The translations under genes were made by a program, and so were the position numbers. DNA of 64,000 nucleotides from Siphonodentalium dalli (Eukaryota > Mollusca > Scaphopoda > Gadilida > Siphonodentaliidae), in contig CP136067.1 of assembly GCA_032622095.1 (NCBI GenBank), positions 81,370,705-81,434,704 on the forward strand, given 5' to 3'. This document shows positions 11,567 to 23,900 of the stretch, in pieces. Each line of letters opens with the position of its first letter. Within the stretch, counting starts at the first letter, position 1. The notes beneath the pieces were generated by a model. The model searched no databases. It saw only the letters and a program-made list of their open reading frames with translations, and was not told the DNA's origin.

Positions 11567-12188
11567 GGACGTTTCGGCACCTGGGCGTTTTGGTACCCGA
11601 TTTGTCGGCACTTCGGATGTTTCGGCACATGTCAATTTCCGGACCAACGTAACACTCAGTGATTACAATAAATTATTTTGATTTTCGTTCTTTAGATCAA
11701 TACAATGTGGTAAAACATAAATACGGTAAACAAAACAGGATGTAACACAATGCTAAAGACGGCGGTTACCGTTCCAATAGCACCACCAAACACACTAATA
11801 TACCTGTTAGGTCTTCTACGTTCCGAAGTGCCACAATAAGCGATTTAGAATTGTACTCCAAGCCTTTACTGCGCGCATAGAACGTTCTTTGTTACATTTA
11901 AAATTCCTGATAATTAAAACAATAAAGAGCGTTTATCTGACTTATGTGCAAAATGTAGAAATTTCAAGATACACAGTACTGCTCCAAGCTTGTTAAAGGT
12001 ATAGATAGTCCACATATTAGTACAGCAAGCATCTATTTTTTAAAAATATCAAGTGCCGAAACGTCTTCGACAAAGTCCGAAAATGTCCAGATGCTTGGGC
12101 CGAAACAGCCAAATACCGAAATCTCAGGTGCCGAAACGTCCCAAAAAATGGGTGCCGAATCGTCCAGGTGCCACAACGTCCCGCACCC
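11567..12188. mobile_element. small inverted-repeat element (TIR GGACGTTTCGGCACCTGG)
   Basis: The left end (11567-11640) carries GGACGTTTCGGCACCTGG and further TTCGGCAC units. The right end (about 12040-12188) carries the same units inverted, several times over (GTGCCGAAACGTC). The inside is AT-rich without coding signature. It sits ~100 bp after the OTU exon, and may have displaced the rest of the gene. Confidence 0.55.
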
Positions 12189-12970
12189 GTAATGAATATA
12201 GTATAGCATAATAATGATATGAATGCGATATTATTCACAAAACACGTTTTGTGTCCGAGAAAATACAGATCGACTGTTGTTTGTTTATTAGATGCGTCAC
12301 GATATTGCGTTATTTCCATATTTAGATTCGCGTGCTATACGTCGGTTGTAAAACTCCTAATTTGGTTGCTTGCAACTTACAATACGATTCATCGTAATAT
12401 TGCTCACTAACAGGGTTACCAGGCGTTGCTCATGTTAAAGTGATGTGAAACCCTCTGTATGTTGTGGATATTTGGTGGGAATAGAGATTACTCTTGCTCT
12501 TGTTACAGGCATTCCACCAATAAGTATTTATTTATTTTCTGCCTATACGTTAGACGTTATGGCATAACGCATGAACATCATATTAAACACATTGTTTCGC
12601 ACAAGATGACAACCGGGCTTTACATATATAGAGATGTATCAATCAATCTAGTTGGTTAGACTAAAATTTTAGGATCCTGGCTATCATGTCCTTATGAAGA
12701 TACAGATGTTTTCTGCGATAAGATCACTGGCATGTAAACATTATACGCTGTAAACAGCCGTCAATTTGAGTTACATCTTTACAATATGGGAAATCTAATT
12801 ATTTTGTTCAAAGGTGCTGAAAATGTGCCTTTCAACCTGTGCAATGCCGGGTAACGTTGATAGTAATCAATACTTTCCAGTTACGCGTAGATTCATTATC
12901 TATAGTTGTGGATTGATATTACTCGTTGGTTGTAATTCTCCTTGTAATCCGTTTATTTGAAAGACAAACA
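12189..12970. other. inner loop segment before the right arm
   Basis: I see no exon that could continue the PHD-OTU gene, no transposase motif and no repeat. The satellite starts abruptly at 12971. Confidence 0.4.
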
Positions 12971-13440
12971 CCGGCCGGGGTCGAGCGAGCGAGTAACATT
13001 TTCTAGGTTGACCTCATGGGGTATGTCGCTACGTTATAACGTCGAGATATTGTGTCCACGGGCACGTGGGGCCACCGGGCGGTCCCGGGCGGTCCTAATG
13101 TTCTTTTTGTCTATTTACCATTTTATCGGTTTTTGAGGGGTTAATAACGCCGGCCGGGGTCGAGCGAGGGAGTAACATTTTGTAGGTTGACCTCGTGGGG
13201 TATGTCGCTATGTTATAACGTCGAGATATAGTGTCCACGGGCCCATGGTGCCTCCCGGGCGGTTTCGGGCGGTCCCAATGTTCTTTTTGTTTATATACCA
13301 TTTTATCGGATTTTGAGGGGTTAATAACACCGGCCGGAGTCGAGCGAGCGAGTAGCATTTTGTAGGTTGACCTCGTGGGGTATGTCGCTATGTTATAACG
13401 TCGAGATATAGTGTCCACGGGCCCATGGGGCCGCCTGGGC
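12971..13440 (-). repeat. 180-bp tandem repeat, right arm, inner block
   Basis: About two and a half monomers in inverse orientation to the left arm, truncated at their inner end. Both monomer variants are present. Confidence 0.9.
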
Positions 13441-13790
13441 GGTCCCGGGCGGTTCCAAGGTTCTTTTGTTTATACACTATTTTACCGGAATTTGAGGGGT
13501 TAATAACATCGGCCGTGGACGCGTCAACGAGTCAATACATGGAATTAACACTCAGGTGTATTGCACTTATTGCACTACCAAGAATCACCAAAATAATCTG
13601 TCTGAACACACACGAAGACACCAGTAATCACCCAGGCTCTTTTAGCCAACATCGGCATTTGTGGGGTTAATATGACCGGCCGGAGACGAGCGAGCGAGTA
13701 AATTTTTCTATGTTGCCCTCAGGTGGCATGTCGCGACGTTATACCGTCGAGATATTGTGTTCACGGGCACGTGGGGCCACCCGGGCGGTC
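13441..13790 (-). repeat. internal copy of the outer boundary module in the right arm
   Basis: Nearly identical to the terminal module at 17,890-18,230, including GTGGACGCGTCAACGAGTC and GTGTATTGCACTTATTGCAC, but it continues into ordinary monomers and lacks the terminal CCCGGGCGG run. It separates the inner block of monomers from the main array. Confidence 0.85.
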
Positions 13791-16700
13791 CCGGGCGGTC
13801 CCAATGTTCTTTTTGTCTATATACCATTTTATCGGATTTTGAGGGGTTAATAACGCCGGCCCGAGTCGAGCGAGCGAGTACAATTTTGTAGGTTGACCTC
13901 GTGGGGTATGTCGCTACGTTATAACGTCGCGATATAGTGTCCATGGGCCCATGGGGCCTCCCGGGCGGTCCCGGGCGGTCCCAATGTTCTTTTTGTTTAT
14001 ATACCATTTTGTCGGATTTTGAGGGGTTAATATCACCGGCCGGAGTCGAGCGAGCGAGTAACATTTTCTAGGTTGACCTCATGGGGTATGTCGCTACGTT
14101 ATAACGTCGAGATATTGTGTCCACGGGCACGTGGGGCCACCCGGGCGGTTCCGGGCGGTCCCAATGTTCTTTTTGTCTATATACCATTTTGTCGGATTTT
14201 GAGGGGTTAATAACACCGGCCGGGGTCGAGCGAGCGAGTATCATTTTCTAGGTGGGGTATGTCGCTATGTTATAACGTCGAGATATTGTGTCCACGGGCA
14301 CGTGGGGCCACCCGGGCGGTCCCGGGCGGTCCCAATGTTCTTTTTGTCTATATACCATTTTGTCGGATTTTGAGGGGTTAATAACACCGGCCGGGGTCGA
14401 GCGAGCGAGTATCATTTTCTAGGTGGGGTATGTCGCTATGTTATAACGTCGAGATATTGTGTCCACGGGCACGTGGGGCCACCCGGGCGGTCCCGGGCGG
14501 TCCCAATGTTCTTTTTGTCTATATACCATTTTGTCGGATTTTGAGGGGTGAATAACACCGGCCGGGGTCGAGCGAGCGAGTAACATTTTCTAGGTTGACC
14601 TCATGGGGTATGTCGCTACGTTATAACGTCGATATATTGTGTCCACGGGCACGTGGTGCCACCCGGGCGGTCCCGGGCGGTCCTAATGTTCTTTTTGTCT
14701 ATTTACCATTTTATCGGATTTTGAGGGGTTAATAACGCCGGCCGGGGTCGAGCGAGGGAGTAACATTTTGTAGGTTGACCTCGTGGGGTATGTCGCTATG
14801 TTATAACGTCGGGATATAGTGTCCACGGGCCCATGGTGCCTCCCGGGCGGTTTCGGGCGGTCCCAATGTTCTTTTTGTTTATATACCATTTTATCGGATT
14901 TTGAGGGGTTAATAACACCGACCGGAGTCGAGCGAGCGAGTAACATTTTGTAGGTTGACCTCGTGGGGTATGTCGCTACGTTATAACGTGGAGATATTGT
15001 GTCCACGGGCACGTGGGGCCACCCGGGCGGTCCCGGGCGGTCCCAATGTTATTTTTGTTTATAAACTATTTTGTTGGATTTTGAGGGGTTAATAACACCG
15101 GCCGGGGTCGAGCGAGCGAGTAACATTTTCTAGGTTGACCTCGTGGGGTATGTCGCTACGTTATAACGTGGAGATATTGTGTCCACGGGCACGTGGGGCC
15201 ACCCGGGCGGTCCCGGGCGGTCCCAATGTTATTTTTGTTTATAAACTATTTTGTTGGATTTTGAGGGGTTAATAACACCGGCCGGGGTCGAGCGAGCGAG
15301 CAACATTTTCTAGGTTGACCTCATGGGGTATGTCGCTACGATATAACGTCGAGATATTGTGTCCACGGGCACGTGGAGCCACCCGGGCGGTCCCGGGCGG
15401 TCCCAATGTTCTTTTTGTCTATATACCATTTTGTCGGATTTTGAGGGGTTAATAACACCGGCCGGAGTCGAGCGAGCAAGCAACATTTTGTAGGTTGACC
15501 TCGTGGGGTATGTCGCTATGTTATAACGTCGAGATATAGTGTCCACGGGCCCATGGTGCCTCCCGGGCGGTTTCGGGCGGTCCCAATGTTCTTTTTGTTT
15601 ATATACCATTTTATCGGATTTTGAGGGGTTAATAACACCGGCCGGAGTCGAGCGAGCAAGTAACATTTTGTAGGTTGACCTCGTGGGATATGTCGCTACG
15701 TTATAACGTCGAGATATTGTGTCCACGGGCACGTGGGGCCACCCGGGCGGTCCCGGGCGGTCTCAATGTTATTTTTGTTTATAAACCATTTTGTTGGATT
15801 TTGAGGGGTTAATAACACCGGCCGGGGTCGAACGAGCGAGTAACATTTTCTAGGTTGACCTCATGGGGTATGTCGCTACGTTATAACGTCGAGATATTGT
15901 GTCCACGGGCACGTGGGGCCACCCGGGCGGTCCCGGGCGGTCCCAATGTTCTTTTTGTCTATATACCATTTTGTCGGATTTTGAGGGGTTAATAACGCCG
16001 GCCGGGGTCGAGCGAGGGAGTAACATTTTGTAGGTTTACCTCGTGGGGTATGTCGCTATGTTATAACGTCGAGATATAGTGTCCACGGGCACGTGGGGCC
16101 ACCCGGGCGGTCCCGGGCGGTCCCAATGTTCTTTTTGTCTATATACCATTTTGTCGGATTTTGAGGGGTTAATAACACCGGCCGGGGTCGAGCGAGCGAG
16201 TTTCATTTTCTAGGTGGGGTATGTCGCTATGTTATAACGTCGAGATATTGTGTCCACGGGCACGTGGGGCCACCCGGGCGGTCCCGGGCGGTCCCAATGT
16301 TCTTTTTGTCTATATACCATTTTGTCGGATTTTGAGGGGTGAATAACACCGGCCGGGGTCGAGCGAGCGAGTAACATTTTCTAGGTTGACCTCATGGGGT
16401 ATGTCGCTACGTTATAACGTCGATATATTGTGTCCACGGGCACGTGGTGCCACCCGGGCGGTCCCGGGCGGTCCTAATGTTCTTTTTGTCTATTTACCAT
16501 TTTATCGGATTTTGAGGGGTTAATAACGCCGGCCGGGGTCGAGCGAGGGAGTAACATTTTGTAGGTTGACCTCGTGGGGTATGTCGCTATGTTATAACGT
16601 CGGGATATAGTGTCCACGGGCCCATGGTGCCTCCCGGGCGGTTTCGGGCGGTCCCAATGTTCTTTTTGTTTATATACCATTTTATCGGATTTTGAGGGGT

Positions 16701-17889
16701 TAATAACACCGGCCGGAGTCGAGCGAGCGAGTAACATTTTGTAGGTTGACCTCGTGGGGTATGTCGCTACGTTATAACGTGGAGATATTGTGTCCACGGG
16801 CACGTGGGGCCACCCGGGCGGTCCCGGGCGGTCCCAATGTTATTTTTGTTTATAAACTATTTTGTTGGATTTTGAGGGGTTAATAACACCGGCCGGGGTC
16901 GAGCGAGCGAGTAACATTTTCTAGGTTGATCTCGTGGGGTATGTCGCTACGTTATAACGTGGAGATATTGTGTCCACGGGCACGTGGGGCCACCCGGGCG
17001 ATCCCGGGCGGTCCCAATGTTATTTTTGTTTATAAACTATTTTGTTGGATTTTGAGGGGTTAATAACACCGGCCGGGGTCGAGCGAGCGAGCAACATTTT
17101 CTAGGTTGACCTCATGGGGTATGTCGCTACGATATAACGTCGAGATATTGTGTCCACGGGCACGTGGAGCCACCCGGGCGGTCCCGGGCGGTCCCAATGT
17201 TCTTTTTGTCTATATACCATTTTGTCGGATTTTGAGGGGTTAATAACACCGGCCGGAGTCGAGCGAGCAAGCAACATTTTGTAGGTTGACCTCGTGGGGT
17301 ATGTCGCTATGTTATAACGTCGAGATATAGTGTCCACGGGCCCATGGTGCCTCCCGGGCGGTTTCGGGCGGTCCCAATGTTCTTTTTGTTTATATACCAT
17401 TTTATCGGATTTTGAGGGGTTAATAACACCGGCCGGAGTCGAGCGAGCAAGTAACATTTTGTAGGTTGACCTCGTGGGATATGTCGCTACGTTATAACGT
17501 CGAGATATTGTGTCCACGGGCACGTGGGGCCACCCGGGCGGTCCCGGGCGGTCTCAATGTTATTTTTGTTTATAAACCATTTTGTTGGATTTTGAGGGGT
17601 TAATAACACCGGCCGGGGTCGAACGAGCGAGTAACATTTTCTAGGTTGACCTCATGGGGTATGTCGCTACGTTATAACGTCGAGATATTGTGTCCACGGG
17701 CACGTGGGGCCACCCGGGCGGTCCCGGGCGGTCCCAATGTTCTTTTTGTCTATATACCATTTTGTCGGATTTTGAGGGGTTAATAACGCCGGCCGGGGTC
17801 GAGCGAGGGAGTAACATTTTGTAGGTTTACCTCGTGGGGTATGTCGCTATGTTATAACGTCGAGATATAGTGTCCACGGGCCCATGGGG
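13791..17889 (-). repeat. 180-bp tandem repeat, right arm, main array with a 1,791-bp higher-order duplication
   Basis: About 23 monomers in inverse orientation. Three are about 10 bp short (TTTTCTAGGTGGGG without TTGACCTCA). The blocks 14,300-16,090 and 16,091-17,881 match with an offset of 1,791 bp, including rare variants such as GTAGGTTTACCTCG at 16,031 and 17,822. Confidence 0.9.
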
Positions 17890-18324
17890 CCGCCCGGGCG
17901 GTCCCGGGCGGTTCCAATGTTCTTTTGTTTATACACTATTTTACCGGAATTTGAGGGGTTAATAACATCGGCCGTGGACGCGTCAACGAGTCAATACATG
18001 GAATTAACACTCAGGTGTATTGCACTTATTGCACTACCGAGAATCACCAAAATAATCTGTCTGAACACACACGAAGACACCAGTAATCACCCAGGCTATT
18101 TTAGCCAATATCGGCATTTGTGGGGTTAATATGACCGGCCGGAGACGAGCGAGCGAGTAAATTTTTCTATGTTGCCCTCAGGTGGCATGTCGCTACGTTA
18201 TACCGTCGAGATATTGTGTCCACGGGCTCGTTGGGCCGCCCGGGCGGTCCCGGGCGGTCTCGGGCGGTCCCCGGGCGGTCCCCGGGCGGTCCCGGGCGGT
18301 CCCCGGGCGGTAATTAGTCACACC
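17890..18324 (-). repeat. right outer boundary module and terminus of the foldback element
   Basis: Inverse complement of 3529-3929: the unique ~300-bp segment, then a CCCGGGCGGTC run (18,238-18,310), then TAATTAGTCACACC as the last bases. Confidence 0.85.
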
Positions 18325-18333
18325 CGTGGTTTG
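18325..18333 (+). other. right target-site duplication of the foldback element
   Basis: CGTGGTTTG directly after the right terminus; it matches 3519-3527. Confidence 0.7.
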
Positions 18334-18451
18334 TATCATTAGGCTGCCATTTTCATTTTCAGTATATACGGTTTATTCTGATTTAGGGATATTTCAGTCA
18401 CATGTATATTTAAGAAATAAATAAATGGAGCATCTGTGTGTATACGCATAT

Positions 18452-18781
18452 TATGGAATCCTATTAGGGCCACTTGCTAATGGTGCTTTCGGCGCACTTT
18501 TTGTCGCTTTCGGCGCGCGCCGAAACATACCCTAATGGCGCACTTTTTGTCGCTTCCGGCGCGCGCCATTAGGGAGTGGACCTAATAGTATGCCTAATGG
18601 CGCTTTAGGCGCGCGCCGAAAGCGACAAAAAGTGCGCCGAAAGCGACAAATAGTGCGCCGTAACGGCGCATATTTTGTCGCTTTCGGCGCGTTACTAATG
18701 GCGCACTTTTTGTCGCTTTCGGCGCTTTCGGCGCATCGCGCCGAAAGCGCCATTAGCAAGTGGCCCTAATAGGATTCCATA
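18452..18781. mobile_element. GC-rich inverted-repeat MITE, 330 bp
   Basis: The ends TATGGAATCCTATTAGGG and CCCTAATAGGATTCCATA are perfect complements, and the match continues through CCACTTGCTAATGG to the CTTTCGGCG units (about 43 bp in all, with one mismatch). The inside consists of direct and inverted copies of CGCACTTTTTGTCGCTT and GGCGCGCGCC. No open frame of interest. Confidence 0.75.
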
Positions 18782-20750
18782 GCATGTAGTCGAATTTGAA
18801 CACAGAGAAACTGATTGTAAGTTGCCACGAAGCGGAGTCCTACAATCGGGTTCTGTGGTAAAATTCGACTATACAGGCATATGTGCCATGTGCTCATTTC
18901 TTTTATAATTCGACTGCATATGATTTGGTCGAAATTGTAGACCTGCATGACGTCACTATTAAACGGGGACTACTTTTCTTTGTCTCTTCTCTAAGCGTTT
19001 CAGTTCTGTACGGTTTATTTATTGCTCTTGCATTTCAAATCATAACTAGCGTTGGTATAGGTATAAACATGCCAAGTCTCTTTCATTACCATAGCATGTT
19101 TGTAACCAAGTTGTCTGTGCTTAGAATTATGAGGGCTCTTGAAGTTTGAGACAGTGATAGTGGGAACACAGACTGGTGACCATTCAGGAGAGATAGTTTT
19201 ATTCCTCCATATCAAAATAAATATGGTACAATCAGTGTTCAAATATATAATACATTACATAATATCACATTATAAGATATAAATAGTGGCAATTCGTTGT
19301 TGATTATCAAATGAAATTATATGCATAATGCCGCTAAACACCACGAACATAAAGCGGACAATGCTTAAAACATTGTTCCTCGTCACAAATTAGGTGTATT
19401 TCCGAGCGTATATAATACATCCAACGAAATAGTTTGCTAGAAACGTTCTTTCGGTCATTGAATCTAACATATTGTAAATTGCAACTGGATAGTTGTCAAT
19501 AATAAAGTACCAGAATGAGCTTCGCGTTTTCAGTGCGAACTCGGAAGAACAATCAGTGTACGTACATGTATGAAACAACTGCAGAATATATATTGGTGAT
19601 CCTCCCGTGCGTTACAAATGTTGACTATCTCAAATGAAATTATAAATACAGGAAGGATAGGACTGACAGCATCCACAAACACACCACATATCATTATGTA
19701 TATATGTCATGTTCGTCATTGTAGTTTGAAAATGCAAATAGGAGAGGGGCGGGTGTAAGTTGTCAAAACTTGTGGCCTGATCCCTCTTGTAATATTATAT
19801 TACAATGAAATATGTTTAAATAAAAAACAAATAGACAACTGGTTGGAAAACGCTCGTTGTCAGTGATGGCGTAGTGAATGATCGTCATATGTCGTTCTGT
19901 TGAGAATGTTAGCCATCTGAATACTTAAAACAGAGAGGGGTTGCCCTTCTTGCCATAGACACCATATTATCCAAGTGCTAAATGTGTCTGGTTTAACTTG
20001 GTAGAACAAGCGCATATCCGACCAGTTATAATTCAACCGATTGCCAGAAGTTCTTTAAATTATAACTTTTACGGAGTTATCTCTTCTGCACCCACACTCA
20101 TATTATACCTACAAACTATTGCTTGAAAATTATCGAAAAGTTCGAAATTAGTGTAACGGGATGTTCCCTTTAGATTTGTTTGCGTTATCTCGTAGTTATT
20201 GTACCACTAGTGTGCTTACTTTACAAGATACAAGCCACAAGCTACATGTGGAACATCTCTTATGTTCAACCTTGTTGTAGCTTATTTCAACGGAATATGA
20301 CGTTCAACTCATTTGCACCATCTAAACACGAAAAACGACGATGCATGTGTATGCATGCATGTGAACATCTGAACAGCAAATGCGGTAACTTAAATTAAGA
20401 GTTATCTTTCTGGAACCATGGGTATCGTATTGATATTTGCAGAACAATACTCGCTTGTCTCGTCAATTCTGTGGCAAACCTTGCACTTTTAATTGACAAT
20501 TGTCATGAGGGTTCCAGTAGCACACCTCGTTTGAAGAATCATGGCGCATTAGATTTCCATCGAGTGAGTTCACGGGTATGCGTGTACAAGGACGGCATTA
20601 TATATACATGTAGGTACATCCGCATGTGACTGATGCACATCTACCGCATGTTTTAAAGCTGAATTTAATCAACCTATCTGATGAAGTCGGTATATTAGAC
20701 ACCGAACCATTGATTACACACGGTTTAATTTAGATGTAACACGGTGTTAT
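18782..20750. other. DNA between the foldback element and the lectin gene, including its probable 3' untranslated region
   Basis: No coding signature recognised. On the minus strand an ATTAAA lies at 20730-20725, only about 20 nt past the lectin stop codon, probably too close to be the polyadenylation signal; I cannot choose the true one. Short stretches repeat ('ATTATATGCATAATG' type) without clear structure. Confidence 0.35.
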
Positions 20751-20983
20751 TTAGATGTTAACACTCTCATCTTCCGTTGAGTACGTCGCATTATCGAATC
20801 CAGACACGCCCGATTTTGACGACGTCCCTGCAAAAATCCACACTTGTCTTCGCTTGAGAATAACAAGAGCTACGATAAATGTCACCAGCGTTGCCATGGA
20901 AATGATGAGAATGAGTGCGACGATCCCTCCAGAAATACCAGGGCTCGAATTGTTATTGTTGCTGCTGCTTCCTAGTCCTGAAA
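20751..20983 (-). CDS. lectin gene exon e24: stalk, transmembrane helix, cytoplasmic tail, stop
   Basis: Encodes a Ser/Asn-rich stalk, SGGIVALILIISMATLV continuing into a hydrophobic helix that ends with LKRRQVW (positive-inside stop), and a tail with SGFDNATYSTEDESVNI and TAA. FDNATY matches the pattern of the FENTLY endocytic signal in mannose receptor tails. The acidic DESV follows. Acceptor TTTCTAG/TT at 20983; an alternative TTTCAG/GA at 20977 keeps phase and loses two residues. Confidence 0.8.
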
Positions 20984-23900
20984 CTAGAAATAGTTCAGAG
21001 AATTACAGACCTTGTTTTAAGCAACAGACTTCGACTGCAGGAGGTTATTGTAATATTTGCACATGCAGTCCAGGTGACACCAACTACACGTTCTGGAACG
21101 AATAGAGAGAAACACATGACACTGATTGATTTAATACTCAAATAGCACAACAAAGTACAAACATGTGTAAACACGAACATATCTACAAGGAAAGCTATAT
21201 ACACATTTAGTACTGCGGTGCAGAAGCTGGTTCATTATTTCAAAATCGCTAGTCTAAGTAAGCCATCATCGTCGCCATTGCCCTTGTCGTCGTCGTCATC
21301 ATCGTCGTCATCATCATCATACTCATCATCAGCATTGTTAATCATCAGTAGCATCGTCAGCATCATCGACATCATGTTAGTCGTCGTCGTCATCGTTGTA
21401 GTCGTCGCAATCTTCGTCGTCGTCATCTCTCGTCATCACCTCATCCTCATAACCATCGGTATCGTCATTGTCATCATCACCACCACCACCATCATCATCA
21501 AAAACCTATTACGTCAGTCTGTCAATCACAAATTCCACGCATCTATCTTCTGATTGGCTAACGATCAGACATGCGCCAATTTGTAATTGGTTGACGCTGA
21601 CGTAATATTTTAATGTAATGAGACAGCCTGCTATTGGTTCCAGTATATCGAACGCACAACTGTTTTAGATACATGTAGTCTAGGTTCACAGAGGCACATT
21701 GTAGGTTGTTGAAGGAATTAACTCTAAAAACAATCCAAATTATAGGATCACGTGACCGACATAATTAACTTTTTCACACATTACAATTAATGCCAGAGCT
21801 ATCAAACAGCGGAGAATCCCATTCAACTTAAAAAAAACTATTACGTTAGTGGCAGTCAACCACAATTTTGACGCATCTATCTTCTGATTGGCTATCGATC
21901 ATATATGACGCAATTTGTAATTGTTTGACACTGACGTACTCTTCTCAAATGCAATGGGACTCTCAGCCGTTTGTTCCAGTATATAGAACGCATAACTGTT
22001 TAAAAAGCCTGGGTTCACGCAGGTACATTGTAGGTTGTTGTAGGAATCGACTCCGAAAACCTTCCAATTTAGAGGGTCGCGTATCCAACACAATAAATAT
22101 GTTCATACATTACCCAATAATAACAGAGATATTGATGTATAACGGTTAATTCGCCCATGACTAAATCAGTCACGTGACATGTAAAGCTACGTGACTACAC
22201 TCGCATGTCATCCGAAAAAATGCCACCATTAACAGAGTTCTATGATTATTTTAAACATAAGAATGAGGCTGTCCCAGTCGTGAATGTAGTACAAAATCAG
22301 AACTCACAATCACTAGATATATCCCTAGACCAATCACCACTCAACAGTGACTTCACGTTACAAGAAATAGAAAATGTGGTTAAAAGCCTAAAAAGCGGTA
22401 AGTCACCAGGTGTGCATGGTATCAGAAACGAGTATATAAAGACAACGTTCGATCAATTGGCCCCAGTTTATTTTCGACTCTTTAACTTGATACTCAGGAC
22501 CGGGGCGATTCCAGAAGAATGGGGTACCGGTATTATTCACCCAATTTTCAAATCAAAGGACCCAAAACAACCCGATAATTACAGACCCATAACGCTAGTT
22601 AGTTGTATTTCAAAGCTATTCTCGGCTATCTTGAGCAAACGAATCTACTCATTCCTCCAAATAAATGACCTTTTATCGGAAAATCAAGCCGGCTTTCGAG
22701 AAAACTACTCCACTACTGATCACATTTTTACACTTCACTGCTTAATAGATATGGTTAAGAAGACATCAAAACAAAGCCTATACTGCGCATTTATAGACCT
22801 TTCGAAGGCGTTCGATAGTGTTTGGAGGATAGGTCTTTGGACAAAGCTTTATGATATCGGAATAAACGGCCGTATCCTCAGAGTGATCATGAATATGTAC
22901 AATGGAATAAAGTCATGTGTCTCCGTTGGAAACCAGTTTTCACCCCCATTCCCATGTGATACTGGAGTAAGACAAGGAGAGAACCTCTCTCCTATCCTGT
23001 TCTCGATCTACCTCAATGATCTTGAAATATTTCTGTCCCGTACGAAACAGAAAGGAATTTCCCTATCCCGCCTAAATGAAACTACTTTTTTTAATTTGAA
23101 ATTATTTTGCCTGTTATATGCAGATGATACTGTTCTTTTTGCAGAAAGTCCAACTGAAATGCAAAATATATTAGATGCATATTCATCTTATTGCCATGAA
23201 TGGAAACTGACTGTTAACAACAGCAAGAGTAATGTAGTCATCTTTGGGAAAGATAAAAAATTTAAACCGTTTTTTCGATTAGACGGACAACAGATAATTG
23301 TGGCGGACGAATATAAGTATTTGGGCGTAACATTTACGAATAATGGTTTGTTCAACATAGAAAAGAAGCGACGATGTGAAATAGCAAAAAAGGCTATGTT
23401 CTCAATCATATGTAAGGCTAGGAAACTAAAACTGCCACTAACATGCATCATTGATCTTTATGAGAAAACTATTATACCTATATTGACTTATGGTTGTGAG
23501 ATTTGGGGTGTAAGCAATAATATAATTATTCAGCGCACAGAGCTCTGGTTCCTTAAATTCGTTTTTAAGTTAAAAAAATCAACTCCCACATCAATGATAT
23601 ATGGTGAACTAGGTTTGCTCCCAATAACTGAAAAAATAAAACACAGAGTGTTGAACTACTGGTCACGAATAATAAATGGCAATAAGTCGAAATTATCATA
23701 TGTACTATATGCTACTATTCATAATATGCTCGATAGGCATAAATCAGGTTTTACTTGGATCCGGTATGTAAGAAACTTATTAAATGGACTAGGTATGTCA
23801 GACGTATGGCTATCCCACAACACAATTAGCGAGAAATGGTTCAACAATGCAACACGACTTAAAATTCGAGATCAATATTTACATAATTGGCGGTCCTCGT

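Larger units (their letters stand above)
3529..18324. mobile_element. 14.8-kb foldback-type transposon with satellite-based inverted arms
   Basis: Both ends carry the same sequence in opposite orientation: GGTGTGACTAATTACCGCCC at the left, its complement at the right. Each is followed inward by a run of CCCGGGCGG units, then a unique ~300-bp boundary module, then 180-bp tandem repeats. A 9-bp direct repeat (10 bp with one mismatch) flanks the whole. The arms are unequal (about 2.5 kb left, 5.4 kb right) and enclose a ~7-kb loop with a PHD-OTU gene. Long repeat-based inverted termini with 9-10 bp target duplications are known from Drosophila Foldback elements and from Mutator-like elements. 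I see no transposase, so the class is open. An accidental pair of inverted satellite arrays is the alternative, but the matching termini and flanking repeats argue against it. Confidence 0.75.

Noticed and set aside
13095-17523. Open frames of 100-140 codons on the minus strand of the satellite.
   Set aside because: They repeat the same 60-residue block, follow from the 180-bp period, and begin and end wherever single variants create or remove stops.
20995-21105. Extra small exon upstream of e24 (CTCCTGCAG/T to ACAAG/GTCTGT).
   Set aside because: Its phases fit neither e23 nor e24.
21218-21553. Open frame with Ser/Val/Ile runs on plus and Asp runs on minus.
   Set aside because: It lies wholly across a trinucleotide microsatellite.
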